A stretch of DNA of 64,000 bases from Owenia fusiformis (lineage: Eukaryota; Annelida; Polychaeta; Sabellida; Oweniidae). The first letter of the stretch is position 1, and each line of letters opens with the position of its first letter. The DNA is taken from positions 31,127,375 to 31,191,374 of the forward strand of contig CAIIXF020000005.1 in NCBI GenBank assembly GCA_903813345.2, given 5' to 3'. Positions 25,341 through 35,574 of this stretch are shown here, piece by piece. The notes under the pieces were generated by a model. It had not been told where the DNA came from and searched no databases. It saw nothing but the letters and a program-made list of their open reading frames with translations. The position numbers and the translations under genes are program-made.

Positions 25341-27040
25341 CATCAAGTACACCAAAGAATGCATCATTCCCGACCACAATACCCTTATCAGGAGTACCTT
25401 GATCAGTTACTATCGCCTCCTGTAAGTAGAGTAATAAAAGACCCTATGTAATGATTAATGCAAAGGCCCCATATAATGCTTAATGCAAAGAGCAATTAAA
25501 GGCGTCATGTAATGATTAATGCCAATAGAAATCAAAGGCCCTGTGTAATTCTTAATGCAAAGATCAATTAAAGGCCTCATGTAATGATTAATGACTATAA
25601 ATTAAAGACCCCATGTAATGTTTAATACAAAGAGCAATTAAAGGCCCCATGTAATGATTAATACCAAGATCAAATATTATAAGGATCTTATATGGCTATA
25701 ATCAAGAATAATATTTGGTAGGGTCACTAATTAGTAATTACACTAATAATCATCATCTTTTTTATGAAATTTATTTGAAGATCTGTTGATCGATGTTGAA
25801 ATGGAGGCAGCGTAATAACTTTATGAATATTGTGTCATTTCAGATCTAAACTAATTCATATGACAATGCGTCATTTCAGACCTAATTCCTATGGAAATGT
25901 GCCATTTCAGACCTAACTCATTTGAAAATGTGTCATTTCGGACCTTATTCAGATGGAAAGTGCCATTTCAGACCTAATTCATATGGAAAGTGCCATTTCA
26001 GACCTAATTCATATGGAAATGTGCCATTTCAGACCTAATTCATTTGAAAATGTGTCATTTCAGACCAAATTCATTTGAAAATGTGTCATTTCAGACCTAA
26101 TTCCTATGGAAATGTGCCATTTCAGACCTAACTCATTTGAAAATGTGTCATTTCGGACCTTATTCAGATGGAAAGTGCCATTTCAGACCTAATTCATATG
26201 GAAAGTGCCATTTCAGACCTAATTCATATGGAAATGTGCCATTTCAGACCTAATTCATTTGAAAAGATGTCATTTCAGACCTTAATCAGATGGAAAGTGG
26301 CATTTCAGACCTAATTCCTATGGAAATGTGTCATTTCAGACCTAATTCAGATGGAAAGTGCCATTTCAGACCTTATTCAGATGGAAAGTGTCATTTCAGA
26401 CCTAACTCACATGGAATGTATTACTCTTCCAATATGATAATACCACAGTATGCATGTAAGTACGAAATACATACCAGAGTTGGAACCTCCTGGACTTCCC
26501 CTAAATGTATATCTTCTGTTGGCTCACAATTGGGCACCTCTGAAGAAAGATCATCCTTGAAAACAAATTATTTAACATCATATAATTAATCATGAACATG
26601 TTTATTTAGCGGGTTTTTAAGTCTCAAATATTCGGCCCATTTTTCAAAAATCTGACTGGGTTTTGGGGGGCATGCAGGATAAATTACATAGCAGCCACTT
26701 TGCTCTTTAAAGTGCGTGTCTTGTTCTAAACAAGGCTCAAAATAAGGAAAATAAGGAAATCCATAAATTGAATCTATATGGAATGGATCAGTGATGTCAT
26801 TTCTATACAAAGAATAATGAGAGTTCTATCACCAAACAAGCAATAAGCTATATTAAACTTTCACTTGACCCACCAGGGCATATCGTCCGGTGTGCTCACT
26901 CAGAATCGCCATCTCATCAGTCGCGTTGAGGTCTGTAAGTTGCCATAGCTGAGGGTCATCAGGCAGAGTAAGGTCAAATGATGGGGATGCAAAACATGAT
27001 GCCTCATTCAATAAGAAAGATGAGCAATCTTCTAAGAGAC
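25309..27040 (-). CDS. Unrecognised gene, three candidate 3'-terminal exons (partial)
   Basis: Three minus-strand exons fit together in phase. They are 27040-26865 (acceptor ATTATTTGCAG, donor CAA|GTGAAA), 26555-26475 (acceptor TTTTCAAG, donor CTG|GTATGT, 27 codons) and 25419-25309 (acceptor CTCTACTTACAG, 36 codons then TAG). The translated pieces are acidic and include a DDPQLWQLTDLNATDEMAIL segment and an EHTGRYALVGQ segment. The latter faintly resembles the end of a ZU5 domain, but I do not assign it. Upstream exons should lie at higher coordinates, beyond the LINE that starts about 90 bp away, and none was found. Alternatively the frame opens at an ATG at 27113. Expression is unproven. 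Confidence 0.4.
25437..25690. repeat. About 58-bp tandem array
   Basis: About four to five units containing 'AAAGGCCCCATGTAATGATT' and 'AATGCAAAGAGCAATTA'. Confidence 0.8.
25840..26415. repeat. 25-30-bp tandem array, about 20 units, with higher-order order
   Basis: Units of 'GTGCCATTTCAGACCTAATT' + 'CATATGGAAA' recur about 20 times. Variant units (CATTTGAAAATGTGTC, CAGATGGAAAGTGCC) recur in the same order about 178 bp apart (about 25885-26060 versus 26100-26240), so a multi-unit block was duplicated. The 99-codon open frame over it is a by-product of the repeat. Confidence 0.85.
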
Positions 27041-27259
27041 CTGCAAATAATGAAATATTGTGAACAGTTTTACTGTGTTCTAAGGAAACATGGCTATTTG
27101 GTATTTGGCCCATTGTAATTTTAGGTTATTTTATAATAGGACACAGGGTGAACAATATCGCATTCATGAAAAGGAATTACCCAGTATGCAGATGCCACCA
27201 AACGAAATGAAGTCTTCACCCTGCATGCAGATGCCACCCAAACAAATAAAGCTACACCT

Positions 27260-27826
27260 ATGAACAGGCCTACTAGCACACCCTCCAGATCACCAAACTC
27301 TAGACAAAATTGCGTTATTATTGGTTCGTCGATCACAAAACACCTGGATCCAAATCGCTTCTCCTCCAAAATTAATACAGAGAATATAACGGCCTATACA
27401 GTGGAAGAGGCATGGGAGCAAGTGAATAAAATGGCCGACAAGAAAATGCAACCAGATTGCATCGCTTTCCAGCTGCTAACAAACGACGTTAAAAAATATG
27501 AGCCTGAAGTCTGTGTTGAAATGTTCGACGACTTAGTGAGACATACCCTTCAGCTTTTCTGTAGAACCAAAATTATTGTATCGCTTCCCATAAATAGGGG
27601 GGACTACAGGGATCTGAATGATGACATTAACATTATACGCCGTAAACTGGCTCAGTTATATAGTGGTTATAACAACATTATAACAATTAAAAACAACAGC
27701 CTTGCATCAAGAGGCACAATCATACCAAGGTTGTACTCCAGGGACAAGTGCCACCTTTCAGAAGAAGGCGAGCGCTTACTCTTTTCCAACATCAAACGAG
27801 GAATTTTCGACATACTAGAAATATGA
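27260..27826 (+). CDS. LINE ORF1 protein, SGNH/GDSL-like fold, 188 aa
   Basis: The protein shows the two ends of an SGNH-hydrolase fold: a block-I-like CVIIGSSITKHL (about 18-29) and a block-V-like RDKCHLSEEGERLL near the C-terminus. SGNH-type ORF1 proteins occur in several CR1/L2-clade LINEs, where they act as RNA-binding or esterase-like partners of the ORF2 product. The first ATG in frame is at 27260. The open frame extends upstream without another ATG, and a 'GCAGATGCCACC' word is repeated twice in that stretch, so the true start is uncertain. ORF2 follows after 154 bp. Confidence 0.8.
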   Translation: MNRPTSTPSRSPNSRQNCVIIGSSITKHLDPNRFSSKINTENITAYTVEEAWEQVNKMADKKMQPDCIAFQLLTNDVKKYEPEVCVEMFDDLVRHTLQLFCRTKIIVSLPINRGDYRDLNDDINIIRRKLAQLYSGYNNIITIKNNSLASRGTIIPRLYSRDKCHLSEEGERLLFSNIKRGIFDILEI

Positions 27827-27980
27827 TTTTATTCAAATCAAAATCAATATGACTGCCAATGTGTGCAGTGTTTTATATGATAGTGTATGTGAACATTAAC
27901 AGTACTACAGTCCTTTCTCGATTTACTTCAGTGATCATTTATTATATTTGATTCATTTCTTATTGCTTAACAACTTAGAA

Positions 27981-30900
27981 ATGAAGCATGACATTAAAAT
28001 TGGTCATCTGAATATTGAAGGTATTATTAGCAAAAATATTGGTAACAAGCTAAATGATCCATCTTTTTTAAATTATATTAACAACTTAGACATTATTGGG
28101 TTGTCTGAAACCCACACCGATAAAAATAGCAATTTCGAAATAGATGGATTTATTTCTTACCCAGTTCATAGACCAAAAACTAAAAAGGCAAAAAGAAATT
28201 CAGGAGGTGTTATTATATATGTGAAGAATGGCATATGCAAAGGAGTAATACCTCACTATTCAGAGACCAGGGACACGCTTTGGTTACAACTAAAAAGAGA
28301 CTTTTTTGGTTTTGAAAATGATTTGTATTTATGTGTTACCTATATAACACCAATCGATTCATCAGTAACACAAAGATCAGATATTATCAGGTTTGCTGAA
28401 CTAGAAAAGAACATTATCAAATATTCTGAGTTGGGAAATGTCATCATTTTGGGAGATCTAAATTCACGAACAGGGGAGGAACTAGATTTTATTTTGGATG
28501 AAGATGATAACTATGTACCATGTCATTACAACTATTTTCTCGACAATGATAATATTATCAGACGTTTGAGTCAAGATAAGCATGTAAACACTTTTGGGAA
28601 AGAATTATTAAACTTATGCAAAAGCACCCAACTCAGGATACTTAATGGCAGAATTTTTGGCGACCTTACTGGGGCATTAACTTGCCATCAGTGGAATGGT
28701 AGTAGCTTAGTTGACTATGCTTTAGTGCAGCAGGATTTAGTGAACAAAATTAGATATTTCAGAGTTCATGATTTCATGGGGACTATATCAAACCACTGTC
28801 TAATATCCCTAAGTATCAAAGTATCGCTTAATACTCTGTGCACTACTCATTGCAATTATGACACAGAGGTCATACATAAAGAATTACCTTGCACATATAA
28901 GTGGTATAAACAGAATACAGAGAGCTTTAAAAATTCATTACTGAATAATCTGAACCAGGCATTCAACTCAAAAAGTATCAATGAATTAGAAACCGATGAA
29001 GCAACAGAACTATTGACTAACGCTTATAGATTATCGGCAAATGAATGTCTCATTAAACGGAAAATCATGTCAAAAAAACGATTGATTAGAAGAACCACTC
29101 CATGGTTCGATAAGTCATGTAGTCAAATGAAGAAAGAGGTGAATAAACTAGGAAATTTGTTAGCCCGCGATCATAACAATAATGAAAAGAGGCTGAATTA
29201 TTTCAAGCTTAAAAAAATATTTAAAAAGAAGTGTAAGCAGTCAAAGAAAAAAGTTAAAAATAACATTATTAATCAGTTACATATTATGAGTGAAAATGAC
29301 CCTTCAGAATATTGGAAATTAGTTGAGCAACTAAAATCAGTGTCAACAAATACAAGTCAGGCACCAAATACAAATCATATCTCCTCATCCGAGCAATTAC
29401 TTTATTACGAATCACTGCTCAACACAGCAACTACAATAGATAATGACATTGAACAGAAAATCTCTAATCTAAAAAATGAACCTTTTTTTAATGATCTTGA
29501 TTACACCATAAATGATGATGAAATTCTAGGTGCTGTCAAACATTTAAAAAATAAAAAAGCCTGTGGATTAGATGGAATATCAAATGAAATGGTGAAACAC
29601 AGTATTAATCAATCCTTGAAATTCTTAAATAGCATTTTTAACAAGATTCTTAATTGCGGAAAATATCCAAAATCATGGAATGAAGGTTACATATCGTCCA
29701 TTCTAAAATCTGGTAAACCTTCAGATATGAGTAACTATAGAGGAATAACCATCAATAATTGCTTAGGTAAAGTGTTTAACACTATCCTTAATAATAGAAT
29801 TAAATCATTTCTACTCAAAAATAATATATCTAGTAAGTATCAAATTGGCTTCAAGGAAAAAGCGCGTACATCTGATCACATGTTTGTGTTTCGAACATTA
29901 ATCGATAAACACTTATCAAACAACTCTAAAGAGCATCTCTATGCTTGTTTCATTGATTTTCAAAAAGCGTTTGACTCGATTTGGCACAGGGGACTAATAT
30001 TCAAGCTTTTAAACTCAGGAATTCGTGGTAAAACATTAAAAATCATTGAAAACATGTATGATAATAATAAATTTTGCATCAAAAACAATGACCTCGGGAA
30101 GAGAACTGTATTCAAAGTAGCAAATATTGGTGTAAAACAAGGTGATCCATTGTCCCCCTGTCTTTTCAATTTATTCCTAAATGACTTACCCGATACTATT
30201 GGCTATAAAAATGACTGTCCATCTATTGGAAAAGAAATTATTAACATGCTTATGTACGCTGATGATATTGTTTTATTCTCGACTTCTAAACATGGATTAC
30301 AAAGATCTTTAGATTCCTTAAAAGAATATTGTGACAGGTGGAAACTTAATATCAACATAAATAAGACCAAGATAATTAAATTCCAAAAAAACGGGCATCT
30401 CTGCACTGACTATTTCTCATACGGTAGACTCCAAGTTCAATGTGTACAAGAATACAAGTACCTTGGTGTGATATTTCGAGCATCAGGCAGCTTTATATCA
30501 GCTCAAACACACCTACATGAAAAAGCTAGCAAGGCAATTTTTAAACTTAAAAGATGCCTTCAACAGAGTGATATAAAACCACAGCTTGGGCTTAAACTGT
30601 TTGATCAAATGATAAAACCAATTTGTCTATATGGGGCTGAAATATGGGCCCCTTTCAGTCTTTACAAAGTATCCAGTTCAAACCTAGAAGAAGCATACTT
30701 AAACCAAAACAAATTCCCCTCAGAAAAATTAAACATATCCTTTTCCAAATTCCTACTTGGAGTTGGTAGAAAGGCCACTAATATGGCTGTTTATGGGGAA
30801 CTTGGAAGATATCCACTATTTATAGGTATATTTGGCCAAATTCTCAACTTTTTACATCACATTAAAGATACAAAAAATGTTCTAATCAAGGCAGCTTTTG

Positions 30901-31490
30901 ACTGCTCCAAAGAACTACAAGAAAACTCATGGGTTTCAAACGTAAACAAAATAATTTGCTCTATTAATGAAAATTGCTCTGAATCTGTGGATTCTACAAT
31001 TGATACCTTAAGATGTACATCATTACTTAAACTAAAATTTGACAGGTACTGGAAGAATAAATTAAACACTGACACTAGGAAAAATGATAACGGCAATAAA
31101 CTACGAACCTACAGAACCCTCAAGAAAGATTTTAAATATGAACATTATTTAAATATAATCGACAGACTTGATATGCGAAGAAACTTTACACGTTTGAGAA
31201 TAAGTGCTCACAACCTCCAAATTGAGCAAGGGAGATATACAAAACCAAAGAAAACCCCAATTGAAGAAAGACTGTGTGTCCATTGCAATATTATTGATGA
31301 TGAAGAACATTTTATGATGAAGTGTAAAAAATATCAAAATGAAAGATTATTACTTCAAACTGAATTATCTGATACGGCAAAAGCACAAACAAATCAATTT
31401 ATATACCTCTTAACTTGTATAAATCAAGATTGCATCAAGGTTGCAAAATATATTAGTGATGCCTTCCGAATTTTAGAAAGCAATACTTAA
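27981..31490 (+). CDS. LINE ORF2: APE-type endonuclease and reverse transcriptase, 1169 aa
   Basis: The N-terminal apurinic-type endonuclease has GHLNIEG, GLSETHT, ILGDLNSR (Asp about 159), SLVDYAL and a closing SNHCLISL, the expected metal and catalytic blocks in order. The reverse transcriptase has KKACGLDGISNEMVK, SNYRGITI, FIDFQKAFDSIWH, GVKQGDPLSPCLFNLF, the catalytic YADD (about 759-762) and YKYLGVIF. A C-terminal C-X2-C-X8-H-X4-C motif (CVHCNIIDDEEHFMMKC) is typical of LINE ORF2. The start is the ATG at 27981; the open frame begins 33 nt upstream at a TTG. There are no stops or frameshifts across 3.5 kb, suggesting recent activity or strong youth. Confidence 0.92.
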   Translation: MKHDIKIGHLNIEGIISKNIGNKLNDPSFLNYINNLDIIGLSETHTDKNSNFEIDGFISYPVHRPKTKKAKRNSGGVIIYVKNGICKGVIPHYSETRDTLWLQLKRDFFGFENDLYLCVTYITPIDSSVTQRSDIIRFAELEKNIIKYSELGNVIILGDLNSRTGEELDFILDEDDNYVPCHYNYFLDNDNIIRRLSQDKHVNTFGKELLNLCKSTQLRILNGRIFGDLTGALTCHQWNGSSLVDYALVQQDLVNKIRYFRVHDFMGTISNHCLISLSIKVSLNTLCTTHCNYDTEVIHKELPCTYKWYKQNTESFKNSLLNNLNQAFNSKSINELETDEATELLTNAYRLSANECLIKRKIMSKKRLIRRTTPWFDKSCSQMKKEVNKLGNLLARDHNNNEKRLNYFKLKKIFKKKCKQSKKKVKNNIINQLHIMSENDPSEYWKLVEQLKSVSTNTSQAPNTNHISSSEQLLYYESLLNTATTIDNDIEQKISNLKNEPFFNDLDYTINDDEILGAVKHLKNKKACGLDGISNEMVKHSINQSLKFLNSIFNKILNCGKYPKSWNEGYISSILKSGKPSDMSNYRGITINNCLGKVFNTILNNRIKSFLLKNNISSKYQIGFKEKARTSDHMFVFRTLIDKHLSNNSKEHLYACFIDFQKAFDSIWHRGLIFKLLNSGIRGKTLKIIENMYDNNKFCIKNNDLGKRTVFKVANIGVKQGDPLSPCLFNLFLNDLPDTIGYKNDCPSIGKEIINMLMYADDIVLFSTSKHGLQRSLDSLKEYCDRWKLNININKTKIIKFQKNGHLCTDYFSYGRLQVQCVQEYKYLGVIFRASGSFISAQTHLHEKASKAIFKLKRCLQQSDIKPQLGLKLFDQMIKPICLYGAEIWAPFSLYKVSSSNLEEAYLNQNKFPSEKLNISFSKFLLGVGRKATNMAVYGELGRYPLFIGIFGQILNFLHHIKDTKNVLIKAAFDCSKELQENSWVSNVNKIICSINENCSESVDSTIDTLRCTSLLKLKFDRYWKNKLNTDTRKNDNGNKLRTYRTLKKDFKYEHYLNIIDRLDMRRNFTRLRISAHNLQIEQGRYTKPKKTPIEERLCVHCNIIDDEEHFMMKCKKYQNERLLLQTELSDTAKAQTNQFIYLLTCINQDCIKVAKYISDAFRILESNT

Positions 31491-31694
31491 TTTAGAAAGG
31501 CTAATTCCTGCTGCGCAAAAAAAGCATTTTGTAGTAATACATATTTTACATTTTACAGTATTAAGCATATATTATATGTAGTATATAGTAGTCTAGTGTT
31601 AAATCATATATATTCTTTTTGTGTACTGCACTTTCTTGTACCTGACCCTCAGGGGTGTGAATGTACTCAATAAATATTCTATTCTATATGACGA

Positions 31695-31717
31695 CCCCCC
31701 CCCCCCCCCCCCCCCCC
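31695..31717. repeat. Homopolymer of about 23 C just 3' of the LINE
   Basis: A run of cytosines (G-quadruplex-capable on the minus strand) follows the LINE tail. It may have been the landing site or an assembly-sensitive stretch. From here to about 32500 I see no gene. Confidence 0.8.
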
Positions 31718-32531
31718 GGCAAACCAACACATTCTACCACCCAAGAGTGTGTTAAAATATATTAAGGAATAATAACATTTATGGAGCATTTCAGAAACCC
31801 CAAAAAATGACATTCATGCCGAGGAACCAAAGAATTTAAGTACATTGGCCTTATTTTATTATTGTATTCCTGAAATACATATGTAAATTGTATTTTATTT
31901 ACATTTGATTCCCTAATGTCTTATGACCACTACTTTTCACAATGAGATCCCTACACAAATTGCAATATTTTTAATAAGTTACAATTTTACAATAAAATTG
32001 AATGTAAACAGTATAATATTAAAAATTACTGTAAATTGAAAAATATCAAAATGTGACATTAGAAGTAATACTGATTCGTGATTTTACAGAAATTTCCACT
32101 TCCTTTTGTGTTAGTTCAATATTTTTTGTCAAAACAAACATTAATTTATCATCCAGGTATTGTAATTAAAACTGTCAGTACACTTCAAACACTTTGAATC
32201 CATTTTCATTTCGATCAAGAAATACTAAATACAATAAGAATAAATAAAATGTGACACTTTGATATTTAAATCAAACTTGGCAGTCGGAATCTGTAAACAA
32301 ATGCAATAAAGATATGGTAAATAATATGTGACACATTTTAAATTAAATTTTCTTCGACACCCACATCACGGTAATGGTTGGTAATATTGGAATTTCAATT
32401 ATGAAAATGAACTTTCTTTGACACCCACTGCAGTGTAATTAGTATATAATTGATGCATCTAATAAGACTTCTTCACACATCCTTACAAGATCAAGACAGC
32501 AATTTGCAGAAAAGCAGAACCAGAGGACAAT

Positions 32532-34906
32532 ATGCTGAGATACGCAATTCTCATTGCTTTAGTAGTTGTGGCCTTTGGGGAAGGTAAGTCGATTGAAAAA
32601 CTACTCATGAAAACATGGTTATGCATGTACATACTTGTATAGGAATAGGCATTTAGCCCCTTGATTACCATTCAATTCAGTGTTTGGACCCATTGTGGGA
32701 TCCACAGCCTTTACTATCCTTTTGGAATAGTTCAGACTGTGGGATACTGACTGTAATAAATGTTTCTCTCAAAAGCGTTAGGTAAAGAGGGACTCTGATA
32801 AATCAGAATGGTTTGGACCCCTTTTGGCGCTTTATATTGTTGGGTTAATGTATAATTGGCACGTGAGAGGCGCAAATAATATAACTATCTATGTAATGTA
32901 AAGGTCCATGTGCAGTATGGCAATAGATTTTAGAAAGTCATATCTTTCACCATGAGTACTTTCTGGGCATAAGTACAGTGGTTTTTATTAAAATAATATG
33001 TTTTCTCATATGACTAACAAAGATACAGCCATCTTTACCCCATGCAAGATATTGCCATCTTTCATCCTAAAAAGTCACACGTGCAAGATGAGATTTACTT
33101 GTGACATCACTGGTTTATAAACATGCAACAACATGGCAACAGGTACACCGTTGCTATGCATATTCATGCTCATTCTACAAAACTAAGCTGTGACGTCATA
33201 ACAATGTAGCTTTGTTACCACCCGTATCCATGTATTTTCTACAATATTGGTATGACGCCATAACAATTGAAAAAATTTTTCAGCTATTTCAAGCTATTTT
33301 TCACTTAGTTTTATCATAAAAAGGTGAAATTATGGCATAATGCAGAGTCATATGAGAAAAACTTTCTTATACTCGTACCTGTGCAACATCGTTCATTCTT
33401 GACTTGCTTTGATAATGTTTGTTTATCTCGTCTGTGACTCGATAAAGAAAAATTATTGAAGCTCATCAAGAATGGACGATCTTGCACAGGTACTCATATA
33501 AGAACCTCTATTTCTTTCATGCATAATGCCATAGTTCTCTTAGAGATCGTCAAAAATAGCTCTCATTACCTGTTATTTTTGGACACCCAATAGGCGGAAG
33601 GTTGAAGGTCGAAGGTGCAGGTCGAAGGGTTTTTAGAGCATTCCATTCTTATGATAAAACAATAACATATAATTCGAGGTTTATTCAATCAAATTTTCAG
33701 ATGAACTAGGCATATACGAGAGATGGAGTAAAGGCTACAAAGGAAAAGTATCTGGGGCAGAGACTGATTGTAATGGAAACGTTATTGATGCTGGTTGCAC
33801 CATTGACCTCAAATTCCCAAAGAAGCTTGAAATGCTCAATGTAAGTTATATTGAAAATATTACATGTGTTACAATATCAGGAAATGTTGAAGTATTGTTT
33901 AAAAACCTTGTGACCCCCACCTTCAAGAGTAAAATAGGGGTCCACTGACACATTACACTTCATGCAAGACCAAAGATATTGTACAAATATGTACCACCAA
34001 CAAACCATATATTTTGATACAGTTCAAGCTTAACAGCCCATGGTTCAGAACTAAACACTGTAACACCAATGTAGTCCTTCAGATTTGGTTGTAAGCAGCA
34101 TTTGGTTCGCTGCAGAACAAAGGTTATACAACAATAGCCTGAATTATAAGAAGGATTTCGCGACTCAACTATAGCATGTTTATTATTCCCGTTAAATGCA
34201 ATGTGCATTGTGAAATCTCTCTTATTACAAACAAATTTTCTATTTTAAAAGTACACATGAATTTAATTGAACTTTGTTTGAGCAAATCTAACTTTACATA
34301 TAAAGTCAAAATTTCTCAATATTTCAAAGGTTTGACAGGGTGGCAAGTTTAAAATTTTAGTTCAGCACCAGTACCCATTTGCTACGACGCTTGGCTGAAT
34401 AGTCAGTGTATGTGTGGTAAAACAGGGGTTAAATATTAGTACAATAACGTCATTTCGAAGGGCAATATAGAGAAATATTGAACTGAGGGCCGAAGGCAAG
34501 AAAATCTTACGCACTGAACGATATCTAATTTCCCGGGGAAAATTGCATTCTTGACCGGGCAATATGGACCACCACTATGACGTCACATATTGTTCAGGTC
34601 GATATGGTAAAATAAAATGAATGCCTTCTAAACTAGCACTAAAACTCCTAGAACTGGCCCGGCAAGGTGGTAATAATAGGGATTCAAGGTAACATTTATC
34701 ATCATATTCTTTTCATGCAGAGTGGTATGGCCTTCCCCACAGAGATACTCAACAATGACCGAACAACATGGAGGATGAAGGCCAGGAATTGTGACCCTAA
34801 TGTACCAACAATCTTTGATTTCACAGCTGATTTCAAAGTTGATTTCAGAAAGGAGAATTTCGGTGAAGGATACTTTGAGAGCATTCCGGGACCAACTGTC
34901 ATATAA
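32532..34906 (+). CDS. Small secreted protein, 125 aa, CBM2-like fold suspected; three exons
   Basis: Exons are 32532-32583, 33701-33840 and 34721-34906, with clean GT/AG junctions and matching phases. An AATAAA at about 34934 follows the stop by about 30 bp. Exon 1 encodes a signal peptide (MLRYAILIALVVVAFGEG). The mature part, about 107 aa, has three cysteines, an RWSKGYKGKV start and a GCTIDLKFPKKLEMLNSG segment. The spacing of the first tryptophan, the 'T-hydrophobic-F-P' strand and the later TTWRMKA strand resembles family-2 carbohydrate-binding modules, which exist as free-standing secreted proteins or on cellulases of marine invertebrates. The CBM2 link is a tentative pattern match; secretion and the gene structure are well supported. 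Confidence 0.7.
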
Positions 34907-34933
34907 AATGTAACAAAGTGTGATTTTATTAAA

Positions 34934-34939
34934 AATAAA
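34934..34939 (+). terminator. Polyadenylation signal AATAAA of the small secreted protein gene
   Basis: AATAAA lies 28 nt after the TAA stop at 34904-34906. There is no other candidate nearby. Confidence 0.6.
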
Positions 34940-35544
34940 TATTAGCTGAGCACAGTTCATTATTGTTGGATGTGACATACTGGTTTTCATTTCATTAATG
35001 CTGTGGATCAGGATGGAAGTAGTGTAATTAATATACATATTACATGTACAAGTATTTTTTTCAAATATGGTACTTTGTCAATTGTTTCAGAAACAAAATA
35101 ATTCTGACAATTAAAAAAAAATCAAACATTTTTTCTTTTTGAAGACAGACCTACTGTAAATTGGTTTTATTTTGCAGTACTGCAAAATGAACAGTAAATG
35201 AAGAAATATATTTTCCAAAATAATCTTGTGACTTTTTTAATTGCATACTTGTGAAAAAAATATCAATAATAATTTAATAGGGTAATTCCCAAATTTTGTA
35301 CAAGTTAATGATTTGCCAAATCATCATACCAGTACATGGACTCTGATACTCATTGTATCGTTCTGTTTCAGACACATGGCTAGGAAAAAATGACATGTCA
35401 TGATTTTTCATGATGCCATACATGAGCTGAACACATTGTGAAAAACAAATTCAATTAAAGATAAATAATTTACAAAGAGAAAATAAAACAAAAAATCATT
35501 TTCAATAGTAAACAATATTTGTAAAAAGATATCAGACTACACAT

Positions 35545-35550
35545 TTTATT
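35545..35550 (-). terminator. Polyadenylation signal AATAAA of the STRA8/MEIOSIN-like gene
   Basis: On the minus strand AATAAA lies 24 nt beyond the TAA stop (35577-35575). This supports 35575-35794 being the last exon. Confidence 0.6.
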
Positions 35551-35574
35551 ATACATTTTAGATAAAAGGTTCAG

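Larger units (their letters stand above)
27130..31688 (+). mobile_element. CR1-like non-LTR retrotransposon (LINE), both ORFs open
   Basis: ORF1 (SGNH-type) and ORF2 (endonuclease, reverse transcriptase, C-terminal zinc motif) are both uninterrupted. The 3' UTR ends in AATAAATATTCTATTCTATA, and short ATTCTAT-type tails rather than poly(A) are typical of the CR1/L2 group. The 5' boundary is approximate, so slight 5' truncation cannot be excluded. No clear target-site duplication was found. It lies next to the unrecognised minus-strand gene, in the opposite orientation. Confidence 0.85.

Noticed and set aside
25161-25451. Plus-strand 96-codon frame with repeated SKIIHMAECHLR peptide
   Set aside because: The repeat peptide is a direct translation of the 36-bp DNA array. 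The minus strand of the same region offers a better exon with a pyrimidine-rich acceptor.
25110-26415. CRISPR-like arrays
   Set aside because: Repeats are directly abutting or variable without unique spacers of constant length, and the DNA is clearly nuclear eukaryotic.
26290-26589. Plus-strand frame with repeated CHFRPNSDGK peptide
   Set aside because: By-product of the 25-30-bp tandem array.
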